Below are positions 1 through 12,593 of a DNA stretch of 64,000 nucleotides, in pieces. Both the position numbers and the translations under genes were made by a program. This DNA is from Amphiduros pacificus (Eukaryota; Annelida; Polychaeta; Phyllodocida; Hesionidae): assembly GCA_949316495.1 (NCBI GenBank), contig OX439011.1, forward strand, positions 18,815,995 to 18,879,994, written 5' to 3'. The notes under the pieces are model-generated. The model saw only the letters and a list, made by a program, of their open reading frames with translations, made no database searches and was not told where the DNA came from. Position 1 is the first letter of the stretch; each line of letters starts with the position of its first letter.

Positions 1-388
1 CATTCAGTCTATGGCATAAAGATAAATTAACCATTCAGTCTATGGCATAAAAATAAATTAACCATTCAGTCTATGGCATAAAGATAAATTAACCATTCAG
101 TCTGAGGCATAAAGATAAATTAACCATTCAGTCTATGGCATAAAGATAAATTAACCATTCAGTCTATGGCATAAAGATAAATTAACCATTCAGTCTATGG
201 CATAAAGATAAATTAACCATTCAGTCTATGGCATAAAGATAAATTAACCATTCAGTCTGAGGCATAAAGATAAATTAACCATTCAGTCTATGGCATAAAG
301 ATAAATTAACCATTCAGTCTATGGCATAAAGATAAATTAACCATTCAGTCTATGGCATAAAGATAAATTAACCATTCAGTCTGAGGCA
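1..388. repeat. 31-bp minisatellite
   Basis: About 12.5 copies of a 31-bp unit starting CATTCAGTCTATGGCATAAA, nearly identical; some carry CTGAGG in place of CTATGG. The array runs off the left edge of the window. Confidence 0.97.
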
Positions 389-559
389 TATAGGTGTGAG
401 AATATTGCTATGAACTGATTTTAACCCAAGTTTTTAATGGCTTAGAATTCAGGTTGTAATAATTGGAAAGGGGATAAACATTTTTAATTAGTTACCTCAG
501 CTAGTTGGAACTTAAAATTTTAAAAAGTGTAATCCAATGATGGAGTTTGTTTAAAGATG

Positions 560-881
560 AATGTTGTAGTGATCCTGTCTGCAGAGGGTGGTGTTTGACT
601 GGAACCTTCTCACCCACCAGTACAGTACCCTTGTGATTCTAGCACGTGTGTCAGGGAATTATCTCACCTGTGGAAATAGTGCCTTGCGATGCGGGCGCGC
701 GTGGTGTGGGCCGACCCGTTTGGGACAGATCGAGAGGGGAACTTCAGCACTGTGGAGTGAAGACTCTCAAAAGAGCTGGCTGTCTTCACGCTATCTGCAA
801 GTATATACCTGAAGCTGTGAGAGAAGACATGGACACATCACCGCAGTCCTGACAAACCACCCATGGACACGTATCAGCAAC
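560..881 (+). promoter_or_regulatory. Candidate 5' UTR / promoter-proximal region of the SET gene
   Basis: This stretch is richer in G+C and CpG than its surroundings (GCGATGCGGGCGCGCGTGG near 685-703) and lies directly before the ATG at 882. It has two upstream ATGs (829 and 863) whose frames end within or shortly after the first exon. The start at 882 has A at -3 and follows an in-frame stop at 810-812. Short open frames at 588-852 show no protein-like features and are read here as leader sequence. Confidence 0.35.
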
Positions 882-930
882 ATGAATCTAGATCTCTTAA
901 TTATCGCTTATGTGATAGTGGCAGCTATAG
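882..930 (+). CDS. SET gene exon 1 (signal-peptide-like)
   Basis: The ATG at 882 encodes a short polar start and then an unbroken hydrophobic run, followed by a strong donor GTGAGT at 931. The last base leaves phase 1, which is completed to Glu by the first two bases of the exon at 7756. Cleavage after one of the two Ala residues near position 15 would fit the usual small-residue rule. The long first intron (about 6.8 kb) is filled mainly by minisatellites. Confidence 0.55.
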
Positions 931-3900
931 GTGAGTTTGCTTGTCTTGCCAAAAACTTTCCTGTTTCTCTTTTGCTTCAACGCTGGTGGACTTGTAAAAA
1001 TATCACTGGCGTGTGATAGCCTGGCTGATGACAGCGGCTCAGCTGGAGTTGTCCCGTGTCGCCGCTGCCATGTATCGCCTGCTTCATAAGCGGGCATCCA
1101 CATGCGTGTAGCAGGGGCGAGTACAACCTGAGAGCAATAATAAAGTTATATTGCTCTCAGGTACAACTCAACTACTCAGTGACTTGTGATTTAATTTGTG
1201 TATTTAAATTTTAAAATAATGCATGCTTGTTTTACTACTAGAATAGCTGATCAATAACAGTATGCATTTCAGAACACACCTGTGTTTTTTGTTGTGGACT
1301 TCATTCATTAAAACACACTCACTTAAAACACGGCTTGAAATATCATCAGTGACTTTAACATGTTTAGTCAGATTGGGTTTTACAAGCTGCGATCTGAGCT
1401 CCAGATCTTTATTTGTCAACACAGAATACATAATTCACTCCCACCATTCGAACAAGTCAACAGACCATGCGAGATACACCTGACTGCCTCTCTATTCTGG
1501 ATAAGTGACATATGCCTTAAAGAAAGATCTGCAAAGAAAATGAAATGGAAAATTCTGTCACGCAACAGTTCTGTTTCAGAGATATATAGGCTATGACAGC
1601 CTACCTGTAGCCCAGGACCTGCATGTAGTCTGGGCAGGATTATATTTCTCACGCTTGTAGTCCGGGCAGGATGATATTTCTCATGCTTCTAGTCAGGGGG
1701 TAGCAGTCCGGGCAGGATGATATTTCTCACGCTTGTAGTCCGGGAAGGATGATATTTCTCACGCTTGTAGTCCGGGCAGGATGATATTTCTCACGTTTGT
1801 AGTCAGGGCAGGATGATATTTCTCACACTTGTAGTAAGGGGGTAGCAGTCTGGGCAGGATGATATTTCTGACGCTTGTAGTCCGGGAAGGATGATATTTC
1901 TCACGCTTGAAGTCCAGGCAGGATGATATTTCTCACGCTTTTAGTCCGGGCAGGATGATATTTCTCACGCTTGTAGTCAGGGGGTAGCAGTCTGGGCAGG
2001 ATGATATTTCTCACGCTACTATTTGCAGAATGCGATGTATCTGCCATCGCCAAACATATGTCAAATGTGGTTTTCATATTGAAGGCATCTTGTGTCTTAC
2101 ACGAGAAAATTGGCTTTTGGACGTAATTTGTTTTCTGCCATGAAAATGAATTACTTGCCTAATAACTATACTAAAAATATATACCAGTCTCCCCTGGCAA
2201 ATGATAAACATGATATATTACTGACTCGTCTGCCTTGGGAAGTGATTAGATATGATATGTTTTTAACACAACCAGTTTCCCTCCGGACTGAGGGCTACTT
2301 TATATTGCTGATAAATAACAAATGAGAATGTTATCAGTCCCCACAAACAGACTAATTACAACAATACATATATAATTATAGAATCATTATAAATTAATGT
2401 AAGGTGGACATTTAGTTAAGCTGTCACCTCTATTTTAATTTGAGTTTTCCATAGCCAAGGACCTTAAATCTTATATTCAGTAAATGATACAAATCTAAAT
2501 TTGTACTTGAAATGATTCTTATTTACAAAACAACAAGGGTGATTATTTTTTAATTAGAGAAAGATCAATATTCTTTCTTAACTGAAAAGTCTTTACAATC
2601 AAAATTATATAGATGCAGCTATTGTTTGTTCACATATGACTGACCATGAAGGTGTCTGTTTCTGACTGCTTAACTCGGAGATATCATGAACTGGATGCAA
2701 TGCTTTATCAAATGTTCTGTTTATATGGGACAGTTGATTTAGATGGCACCATCTATTCCAGATGAAACAGAACTGTGCATATAGAGAACCATATAGAGAC
2801 ATGACCCCAGTAGCAGAACTGTGCATATAGAGAACCATATAGAGACATAACCCCAGTAGCAGAACTGTGCATATGGAGAACCATATAGAGACATGACCTC
2901 AGTAGCAGAACTGTGCATATAGAGAACCATATAGAGACATGACCTCAGGAACAGAACTGTGCATATAGAGAACCATATAGAGAACCATATAGAGACATGA
3001 CCCGAGGAACAGAACTGTGCATATAGAGAACCATATAGAGACATGATCCCAGTAGCAGAACTGTGCATATAGAGAACCATATAGAGACATGACCTCAGGA
3101 ACAGAACTGTGCATATAGAGAACCATATAGAGACATGACCCCAGGAATAGAACTGTGCATATAGAGAACCATATAGAGACATGACCCCAGGAACAGAACT
3201 GTGCATATAGAGAACCATATAGAGACATGACCTCAGGAACAGAACTGTGCATATAGAGAACAATATAGAGACATGACCCCAGGAACAGAACTGTGCATAT
3301 AGAGAACCATATAGAGACATGACCTCAGGAACAGAACTGTGCATATAGAGAACCATATAGAGACATGACCCCAGGAACAGAACTGTGCATATAGAGAATC
3401 ATATAGAGAACCATATAGAGAACCATATAGAGACATGTCCCCAGGAATAGAACTGTGCATATAGAGAACCATATAGAGACATGACCTCAGGAACAGAACT
3501 GTGCATATAGAGAACCATATAGAGACATGACCTCAGGAACAGAACTGTGCATATAGATAACAATATAGAGACATGACCCCAGGAACAGAACTGTGCATAT
3601 AGAGAACCATATAGAGACATGACCTCAGGAACAGAACTGTGCATATAGAGAACCATATAGAGACATGACCCCAGGAACAGAACTGTGCATATAGAGAACC
3701 ATATAGAGACATGACCCCAGGAACAGAACTGTGCATATAGAGAACCATATAGAGACATGACCCCAGGAACGGAACTGTGCATATAGAGAACCATATAGAG
3801 ACATGACCCCAGGAACAGAACTGTGCATATAGAGAACCATATAGAGACATGACCCCAGGAACATAACTGTGCATATAGAGAACCATATAGAGACATGACT

Positions 3901-6900
3901 CCAGGAACATAACTGTGCATATAGAGAACCATATAGAGACATGACCTCAGGAACAGAACTGTGCATATAGAGAACCATATAGAGACATGACCCCAGGAAC
4001 ATAACTGTGCATATAGAGACATGACCCCAGGAACAGAACTGTGCATATAGAGAACCATATAGAGACATGACCTCAGGAACAGAACTGTGCATATAGAGAA
4101 CAATATAGAGACATGACCCCAGGAACAGAACTGTGCATATAGAGAACCATATAGAGACATGACCCCAGGAACAGAACTGTGCATATAGAGAACCATATAG
4201 AGACATGACCCCAGGAACAGAACTGTGCATATAGAGAACCATATAGAGACATGACCCCAGGAATAGAACTGTGCATATAGAGAACCATATAGAGACATGA
4301 CCCCAGGAACAGAACTGTGCATATAGAGAACCATATAGAGACATGACCCCAGGAATAGAACTGTGCATATATAGAACCATATAGAGACATGACCTCAGGA
4401 ACAGAACTGTGCATATAGAGAACCATATAGAGACATGACCCCAGGAATAGAACTGTGCATATAGAGAACCATATAGAGACATGACCCCAGTAGCAGAACT
4501 GTGCATATAGAGAACCATATAGAGACATGACCCCAGTAGCAGAACTGTGCATATGGAGAACCATATAGAGACTTGACCTCAGGAACAGAACTGTGCATAT
4601 AGAGAACCATATAGAGACATGACCCCAGGAACAGAACTGTGCATATAGAGAACCATATAGAGACATGACCTCAGGAACAGAACTGTGCATATAGAGAACC
4701 ATATAGAGACATGACCCCAGTAGCAGAACTGTGCATATAGAGAACCATATAGAGACATGACCCCAGTAGCAGAACTGTGCATATGGAGAACCATATAGAG
4801 ACTTGATCTCAGGAACAGAACTGTGCATATAGAGAACCATATAGAGACATGACCCCAGGAACAGTAGAGAACCATATAGAGACATGACCCCAGGAACAGA
4901 ACTGTGCATATAGAGAACCATATAGAGACATGACCTCAGGAATAGAACTGTGCATATAGAGAACCATATAGAGACATGACCCCAGTAGCAGAACTGTGCA
5001 TATAGAGAACCATATAGAGACATGACCCCAGTAGCAGAACTGTGCATATGGAGAACCATATAGAGACTTGACCTCAGGAACAGAACTGTGCATATAGAGA
5101 ACCATATAGAGACATGACCCCAGGAACAGAACTGTGCATATAGAGAACCATATAGAGACATGACCTCAGTAGCAGAACTGTGCATATAGAGAACCATATA
5201 GAGACATGACCCCAGGAACAGAACTGTGCATATAGAGAACCATATAGAGACATGACCCCAGGAATAGAACTGTGCATATAGAGAACCATATAGAGACATG
5301 ACCTCAGGAACAGAACTGTGCATATAGAGAACCATATAGAGACATGACCCCAGGAATAGAACTGTGCATATAGAGAACCATATAGAGACATGACCCCAGT
5401 AGCAGAACTGTGCATATAGAGAACCATATAGAGACATGACCCCAGTAGCAGAACTGTGCATATGGAGAACCATATAGAGACTTGACCTCAGGAACAGAAC
5501 TGTGCATATAGAGAACCATATAGAGACATGACCCCAGGAACAGAACTGTGCATATAGAGAACCATATAGAGACATGACCTCAGGAATAGAACTGTGCATA
5601 TAGAGAACCATATAGAGACATGACCCCAGTAGCAGAACTGTGCATATGGAGAACCATATAGAGACTTGATCTCAGGAACAGAACTGTGCATATAGAGAAC
5701 CATATAGAGACATGACCCCAGGAACAGTAGAGAACCATATAGAGACATGACCCCAGGAACAGAACTGTGCATATAGAGAACCATATAGAGACATGACCTC
5801 AGGAATAGAACTGTGCATATAGAGAACCATATAGAGACATGACCCCAGTAGCAGAACTGTGCATATAGAGAACCATATAGAGACATGACCCCAGTAGCAG
5901 AACTGTGCATATGGAGAACCATATAGAGACTTGACCTCAGGAACAGAACTGTGCATATAGAGAACCATATAGAGACATGACCCCAGGAACAGAACTGTGC
6001 ATATAGAGAACCATATAGAGACATGACCTCAGTAGCAGAACTGTGCATATAGAGAACCATATAGAGACATGACCCCAGGAACAGAACTGTGCATATAGAG
6101 AACCATATAGAGACATGACCCCAGGAATAGAACTGTGCATATAGAGAACCATATAGAGACATGACCCCAGGAACAGAACTGTGCATATAGAGAACCATAT
6201 AGAGACATGACCCCAGGAATAGAACTGTGCATATAGAGAACCATATAGAGACATGACCCCAGGAACAGAACTGTGCATATAGAGAACTGTATAGAGACAT
6301 GACCCCAATAGTAGAACTGTGCATATAGAGAACCATATAGAGACACGACCCCAGGAACAGAACTGTGCATATAGAGAACTGTATAGAGACATGACCCCAA
6401 TAGTAGAACATGACCCCAGGAAGAATACTCAAATCAGAACTTTATAGACTAGAGAGCACTGGATTAAAATTCATTTAAAAGAAAAATATTAGGGAAGTGT
6501 CCATTCCAGCACTCCCACAACAGCCATCCTTGTTAATTGAATAATAATTGATAATCTTGAGTGGTGCGCCCATCACATCTAATGTATCACAACCATCACA
6601 CTGCACGGCTCTGTGATTAGTAGAAACTGGTCGTTCACACACTCCACTGGGAAAATGAACAGTCCCTGGACGTGGTGAATCACCACATAATAGCAGAAAT
6701 AATAGCAGCAGGGATGCCAAGAAAAGTGGCATTCAGCTATTGTATATTTTCTTCCAATTGGCTTTGTCCCAATTGCAAAAGTTCTGTTTCCTGCATAGAA
6801 TGCATTACTTTCAGTTTGGTTGTGAGTCTTGTCAGAATGTTTGCACCAAGATGCATGCAGACTTACCATAGTTTTGGTAGAGAGTGATCCATGTGCATAT

Positions 6901-9900
6901 TGTAATGAGTTTTGCATCTGAGCAATTTTAACAGGTCAGTTATATTATCTGAGCAATATGGAAATGTTTGTAGCAAAGCACAAGTGATGAAGTTTGTATT
7001 AAGCGCCTCAACGGTATATACATTAGATAAGCAAAATAGATAGTCAAAGTAAAAGTGACACTGCTAGGTTCTGGCAAGTGCTTCAACTCTGTTTCAGGAG
7101 CACAGTTAACTGCATCTCTCACCTCTATTGCCATCTCTCACTTCTATTGCCATCTCTCACTTCTATTGCCATATCTCACTTCTATCGCCATCTCTCACTT
7201 CTATTGCCATCTCTCACTTCTATTGCCATCTCTCACTTCTATTGCCATCTCTCACTTCTATTGCTATCTCTCACTTCTATTGCCATCTCTCACTTCTATT
7301 GCCATCTCTCACTTCTATTGCCATCTCTCACTTCTATTGCCATCTCTCACTTCTTTTGCCATCTCTCACTTCTATTGCCATCTCTCACTTCTATTGTCAT
7401 CTCTCACTTCTATTGCAATTTGTTACAATATCGTCTATATTATTACATACATATATATATATATATATTATTGTTGCATACAAAAGAGTTGCATACAGAG
7501 TCAGCCCCAATATTGGGTACATTGTTTTTACAACATTGACTGTTCTTGGTAAACATTACAAAGAGCAATGATAACCATAGGTCTAAGGCCATTGGCCTAT
7601 GTTTTCAAATCAATAGGGTATTTCTCATACAATGAACATCAATATTTAGAAATTATACATTTTTCTTTTTAATCTGAATAAAAAATCTACCTGCTATTAC
7701 TTACTTTAATGTATGCAAATCAAGTAATATTATACTTTATGTTCTCTTTTTTTAGAGCTATGTTGCTGCCAGTTAGTTGTAGAAGTGCCTTTCAATGGAG
7801 ATGAGACAGATTGTCCTGACGGAAACTCTAAATTATTTAATGGTTTTACAAAATACGTATGTATGAGCACACAAGAATTCTGAAAAAGGATATTAACAAA
7901 TAGATTTCAATGAAAAAAAATATATATGCATGTTTTAAATCAAATAAAAATTTTCCATGAGTTATAAGAAAAATTGACTGCTATCTTGCCTAAATATAGT
8001 TGAGCAACTGGTACCACATCTCTGTTTTACAGGATATGTTTAATTCACATAAGATTTACTCAAATATGGTGCTTTATATTTCAGATTCCATGGTCGGTTC
8101 CATTCCGTGCATACCTTACCATACCGGATGGTTTACGTGTGGGGCCGTCTAAGATTCCTGGGGCTGGAATGGGAGTGATATCGGAGACATTTATAGCAGC
8201 TAATACCTGGCTGGCAGAATACGCTGGCGAGATTCTGCCCGAGAGCAAAATAGAGGACATTAGCTGGTATACATGGACTGTAAGTTACACTCTGTCAGCA
8301 AATGATGCATTCTATTCCTTTATGTCAGAAAAATAGAAGGTTCTGGTTCTCAGGGTGTCTAGAAGTTATATTTTATATCTTCAAAGATTGAAATTAAGAG
8401 TGAATTATGTTACCAAGGGATAAAACATATAATGAGGGAATGTCATGTGAGAAAAGAGAAATGAACAGGTGTAAACATATGACCAGGGGACAAAAAGTAT
8501 GACCAGAAGGTTAAACATATGACCAGGGGACAAAAGGTATGACCAGAAGGTTAAACATATGACCAGGGGACAAAAAGTATGACCAGAAGGTTAAACATAT
8601 GACCAGGGGACAAAAAGTATGACCAGAAGGTTAAACATATGACCAGGGGACAAAAAGTATGACCAGAAGGTTAAATATATGACCAGGGGACAAAAAGTAT
8701 GACCAGAAGGTTAAACATATGACCAGGGGACAAAAAGTATGACCAGAAAGTTAAACATATGACCAGGGGACAAAAAGTATGACCAGAAGGTTAAACATAT
8801 AACCAGGGGACAAAAAGTATGACCAGAAGGTTAAACATATAACCAGAGAACAATAAGTATGACCAGAAGGTTAAACATATAACCGTGGGATAAAAAGTAT
8901 GACCAGAAGGTTAAACATATGACCAGGGGATAAAAAGTATGACCAGAAGGTTAAACATATGACCAGGGGATAAAAAGTATGACCAGAAGGTTAAACATAT
9001 GATCAGGGGACAAAAAGTATGACCAGAAGGTTAAACATATGACTAGGGAACAAAAAGTATGACCAGAAGGTTAAACATATGACCAGAGAACAATAAGTAT
9101 GACCAGAAGGTTAAACATATGACCAGAGAACAATAAGTATGACCAGAAGGTTAAACATATGACCAAGGAACAAGTATGAGGACTGTAATATGTCATAAAA
9201 GAGATATGCATAACCAAATAGATTCTTGCAACTTACTGGACATGGCCTTGTTTTGTTTATGCATGATCAGACTCCAACTCGGCAATTTTGCTTATCACTT
9301 GACCATTTGAACCCATTTTTTATCTCTTATCTTTGTCTTTATTCATGTCACAATGTTTCAACTATTTGAAATCTAGATAAGTGTGAAGTGATGTGGTTAA
9401 ATCCCAAGTAATGTTTATATCCTATTAATGAGTTATTGCACCTGATAACTGGCTTAAACAATAGTCCTGAGATTGGCGTGTACAGAGTGGTACAGAGCAA
9501 ATATAAATAACACAACTAAATATGTAGTTTTTTTTAAAGAAATAAGTATGTTTCAGAACCTATACAAATGAATTAGTTATGTCTGAAATTGATAATTCTA
9601 AAAATAAATTTGAATTCATAAAAGAACAGGGCTGCAAGAAAGTGCCCCAATGCAAATAATCTCTGCAAGGCAGTCTCATGATGCCATGAATGTATACAAT
9701 CATATCAAGGCAGTCTCATGATGCCATGAATGTATACAATCATATCAAGGCAGTCTCATGATGCCATGAATGTATACAATCATATCAAGGCAGTCTCATG
9801 ATGCCATGAATGTATACAATCATATCAAGGCAGTCTCATGATGCCATGAATGTATACAATCATATCAAGGCAGTCTCATGATGCCATGAATGTATACAAT

Positions 9901-12104
9901 CATATCAAGGCAGTCTCATGATGCCATGAATGTATGTGATCTCATCAAGGCAGTCTTATGTTGCCATAATGTATGTGATCTCATCAAGGCAGTCTTATGT
10001 TGCCATTAATGTATGTGATCTCATCAAGGCAGTCTTATGTTGCCATTAATGCATGTGATCTCATCAAGGCAGTCTTATGATGCCATAAACATACAATATA
10101 TGTGATCACAAGGTGCCATAAATGCTATTGATATTACAATGAATCATAAGTTACAAAGACAAATATATTTGTTCTTGATGAGTCAAACCAGCAAGTCACA
10201 ACAGTTATTAATGAGTTATGGTGACAAGTGATACCAGGGTTAATAGTGAGCCATAATGACAAGAGATACCAGGGTAAATAGCGAGCCATAATGACAAGAG
10301 ATACATGGGTTAATAGCGAGCCATAATGACAAGAGATACCAGGGTTAATAGCGAGCCATAATGACAAGAGATACATGGGTTAATAATGAGCCATAATGAC
10401 AAGATACATGGGTTAATAATGAGCCATAATGACAAGATACAAGGGTTAATAATGAGCCATAATGACAAGATACAAGGGTTAATAATGAGCCATAATGACA
10501 AGATACAAGGGTTTATAATGAGCCATAATGACAAGATACAATGGTTAATAATGAGCCATAATGACAAGATACAAGGGTTAATAATGAGCCATAATGACAA
10601 GATACAAGGGTTAATAATGAGCCATAATGACAAAATACAAGGGTTAATAATGAGCCATAATGACAAGATACAAGGGTTAATAATGAGCCATAATGACAAG
10701 ATACAAGGGTTAATAATGAGCCATAATGACAAGATACAAGGGTTAATAATGAGCCATAATGACAAGATACAATGGTTAATAATGAGCCATAATGACAAGA
10801 TACAAGGGTTAATAATGAGCCATAATGACAAGATACAAGGGTTAATAATGAGCCATAATGACAAGATACAAGGGTTAATAATGAGCCATAATGACAAGAT
10901 ACAATGGTTAATAATGAGCCATAATGACAAAATACAAGGATAAATTATGAGTCATAATGACAAGAGTTATCAGAGTTAACAATGAGCCATAATGGCATAA
11001 TGAGCCATAATACCAAGGTTTATGACAAGAGTTATCAGGGTTAACAGTGAGCCACAATGGCAAAAGATACCAGTGTTAATAATGAACCGTAATGACAAGA
11101 GTTATAAGGGTTCATAATGAGCCATAATGACAAGATACAAGGGTTAATAATGAGCCATAATGACAAGAGTTATTAGGGTTCATAATGAGCCATAATGACA
11201 AAATACAAGGGTTAATAATGAGCCATAATGACAAGAGTTATTAGGGTTCATAATGAGCCATAATGACAAAATACAAGGGTTAATAATGAGCCATAATGAC
11301 AAGAGTTATCAGGGTTAATAATCAGCCATAATGACAAGATACCAGAGTTCATTATGACAAGAGATGCAAGTTCACATTGAATCAAAATGGCCAATGATAC
11401 CAAATCATAATCAGTCAAAATGTCAGGTCTTATCACAAAGTGCCAACTTATTAGCACTAGTTCCTTTGTGGTGACCTAAAGGTCATGGATTCGATCCCCG
11501 GCCATGCCGAGATTGAACTCGTGATACAATTTCACACATGAGCTGAGGCCCGTGCCTGTTTTCCTTGTAAATCTGTGACTGGGTGGGTTGTCATGTCTTT
11601 TTTTTTTGTCATGTGGGTTGTCATGTGAGGACCTGCGACATGACAATTCATTGAGGCAGTACTATATCTGCTACAAGTAGGTCTCATCACAAATTATTGA
11701 AATAATGTTGAAAGTGATGTAAAACACAGAAAAAAGTACCACTACATTTGACAAGAAAATATGGTAATCTTACAGAATTAACATTTACAGAGTTTTCCTC
11801 ATCTCCAGACCATTTATTGGCCATTAACAATCTAACAGCATGTTTTTAATATTTTTTTCAGGGACATAGAGACGGTGATGTCACACATTATATTGATGCT
11901 GAAAATATAGAAACTTCTAATTATTTACGCTGGGTTAACTGTGCCAGAAATAAGCTGGAGGAGAATGTAGTGGTCATGGAATGCAAGGGCAAGATATATT
12001 ATAAAACAAGTCAAGACATTTACCCGGAGCAGGAACTGCTCGTCTATTATGGCAGTACTTACGCAGTGGAACTTAATATTGACACAGATTTGTTTGGTTA
12101 TTAG
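882..12104 (+). CDS. PR/SET-domain protein, signal-peptide-like N-terminus (4-exon model)
   Basis: Predicted 195-residue protein joined from 882-930, 7756-7856, 8085-8279 and 11862-12104; introns are GT-AG and phases 1, 0, 0 match exactly. Residues 1-16 are a hydrophobic signal-peptide-like stretch (MNLDLLIIAYVIVAAI). Residues 17-50 are a Cys-containing linker. About 60-185 form a PR/SET domain of PRDM9/PRDM11 type: LTIPDGLRVGPS, the G-x-G loop GAGMGV, RWVNCARN at the cofactor site and ELLVYYG at the end. The family is known for SAM-dependent protein-lysine methylation. Unlike PRDM9 there is no KRAB, SSXRD or zinc-finger region; a stop follows the SET domain. If the first exon is right, the product would enter the secretory pathway, which is odd for a methyltransferase. 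The SET assignment is firm; start exon and localisation are inference. An alternative last exon lies at 17863-18114. Confidence 0.75.
1127..1161. other. Perfect 13-bp hairpin with AATAAA in the loop
   Basis: CCTGAGAGCAATA (1127-1139) pairs perfectly with TATTGCTCTCAGG (1149-1161) around a 9-base loop; an AATAAA overlaps the loop edge. It lies about 200 bp into SET intron 1. Function unknown. Confidence 0.5.
1622..2017. repeat. 32-bp minisatellite
   Basis: About 12 copies of a 32-bp unit containing GTAGTCCGGGCAGGATGATA. Three copies carry an extra GGGGGTAGCAGTC segment, giving a longer variant unit. In SET intron 1. Confidence 0.95.
2024..2756. other. AT-rich intron, nothing recognised
   Basis: Between two arrays in SET intron 1. 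No repeat, RNA gene or protein-like frame seen. Confidence 0.5.
2765..6422. repeat. 46-bp minisatellite, about 79 copies
   Basis: The unit contains AACTGTGCATATAGAGAACC and ATAGAGACATGACCCCAGG. Variants (GGAACAG, GTAGCAG, GGAATAG, CCTCAGG) recur in blocks. A segment is repeated with an exact 863-bp shift (ACTTGATCTC at 4801 and 5664), so the array grew partly by large block duplication. Long minus-strand open frames across it are by-products of a stop-poor unit. In SET intron 1. Confidence 0.97.
6423..7114. other. Intron sequence, nothing recognised
   Basis: Unique-looking intron sequence between two arrays. Short frames on both strands show no protein features. Confidence 0.45.
7115..7418. 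repeat. 19-bp minisatellite
   Basis: About 16 copies of CTCTCACTTCTATTGCCAT, pyrimidine-rich, ending about 340 bp before SET exon 2. A short (AT)n run follows near 7447-7469. Confidence 0.96.
7756..7856 (+). CDS. SET gene exon 2
   Basis: Acceptor TTTTTTTAG ends at 7755 and donor GTATGT starts at 7857. Two bases complete the split codon, then 33 codons follow, beginning LCCCQLVVEV and ending NGFTKY. It contains a Cys cluster and an acidic patch (GDETDCPDG). It corresponds in position to the pre-SET linker of PRDM proteins, but I see no clear PRDM9 pre-SET motif. Confidence 0.7.
8085..8279 (+). CDS. SET gene exon 3 (N-terminal half of SET domain)
   Basis: 65 codons in phase 0 between TTTCAG and GTAAGT. 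It encodes YLTIPDGLRVGPSKIPGAG and continues through LAEYAGEILPE to YTWT, which lines up with the start of the PRDM9 SET domain (LPPGLRIGPS, G-x-G loop, FGPYEG). No second copy of this exon is visible in the window, although the following exon is duplicated. Confidence 0.88.
8472..9178. repeat. 40-bp minisatellite
   Basis: About 17 copies of a 40-bp unit built from two similar halves (CATATGACCAGGGGACAAAA and AGTATGACCAGAAGGTTAAA), so an older 20-bp repeat is likely. In SET intron 3. Confidence 0.96.
9667..10085. repeat. 40-bp minisatellite (second family)
   Basis: About 10 copies of a unit starting AAGGCAGTCTCATGATGCCA. The first six are almost identical; the last four are shorter and diverged (GTATGTGATCTCATC), showing homogenisation at one end. 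Confidence 0.95.
10206..11350. repeat. 33-bp minisatellite
   Basis: About 34 copies of a unit with AATGAGCCATAATGACAAGA. The centre is highly uniform and the flanks are diverged. The unit is a multiple of three without stops, so both strands stay open over about 550 bp, but the encoded 11-residue repeats look like an artefact. In SET intron 3. Confidence 0.96.
11447..11738 (+). mobile_element. tRNA-derived SINE copy, diverged
   Basis: Same family as 25792-26113. It lacks the first part of the tRNA head, keeps a diverged box B region (GATTCGATCCCC), has an internal T-run insertion and partial duplication around GTCATGTGGGTTGTCATGT, and a degraded tail. Lies about 120 bp before SET exon 4a. 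Probably older than the copies at 25.8 and 33 kb. Confidence 0.85.
11862..12104 (+). CDS. SET gene terminal exon 4a (C-terminal half of SET domain)
   Basis: Acceptor TTTTTTTCAG, then 80 codons and TAG. It starts GHRDGDVTHYID, carries LRWVNCARN and continues to EQELLVYYGSTYA. These match the SAM- and substrate-site blocks of PRDM SET domains. It ends NIDTDLFGY without post-SET or zinc-finger sequence. About 60 of 80 residues are identical to exon 4b at 17863. Confidence 0.9.
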   Translation, partial: GHRDGDVTHYIDAENIETSNYLRWVNCARNKLEENVVVMECKGKIYYKTSQDIYPEQELLVYYGSTYAVELNIDTDLFGY

Positions 12105-12587
12105 ATAATATCTGGATATATACGAGTCATCAAAAACAAGCGAGGACAAACACCTGTTTCTCATTGCCACCCTTTCCTGTTTTGGGGAGAGTAAGAATAT
12201 TTTATTATAAGCACCACTCCTTAAAAACAAAAATTCAAGGCACAGCTTTGATCCTGACAATACATCGTTATTGAAACCGATAAGGTGCTATTGAAATGTG
12301 AATTTGTGTTTTCCAAAATCCATTTCCATCCCTTCATATTTTTCAAAATATGATTTAATGAAAAAAAGAAAGAATCCTACTTGTCTTTGTTTTAAAAATT
12401 ATATTTCAATAATATTAAGGAAAAAGTGCCAAAATTTGGTAGTCTGTATAAGTCTGGTATGTATTAAAACTATTGTAAATGTGGATGAATGAAAAGTGTA
12501 AACATAATAACACATTATGTAAACTATGACATTGAAATAGCAAATAACAGTAAAATTGATTGAATTACATGTTACATGTAAACAGAC

Positions 12588-12593
12588 AATAAA
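12588..12593 (+). terminator. Candidate poly(A) signal for exon 4a
   Basis: AATAAA lies about 480 bp after the exon 4a stop in AT-rich sequence, a plausible 3' UTR length. Chance occurrence is possible in such AT-rich DNA. Confidence 0.4.

Noticed and set aside
588-852. Short open frames upstream of SET exon 1
   Set aside because: No family resemblance and out of frame with the spliced SET reading frame; likely 5' leader.
2739-6432. Long minus-strand open frames (up to 512 codons) encoding MVLYMHSS-type repeats
   Set aside because: They follow a stop-poor 46-bp unit, cycle through all three frames of it, overlap each other and have no splice or start context. Treated as a minisatellite.
8472-10085. 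CRISPR-like regular repeats
   Set aside because: Units are head-to-tail without unique spacers, in a eukaryotic intron; these are minisatellites.
10310-10943. Overlapping 185- and 206-codon frames on opposite strands
   Set aside because: 33-bp minisatellite; symmetrical openness and lack of flanking coding sequence argue against a gene.
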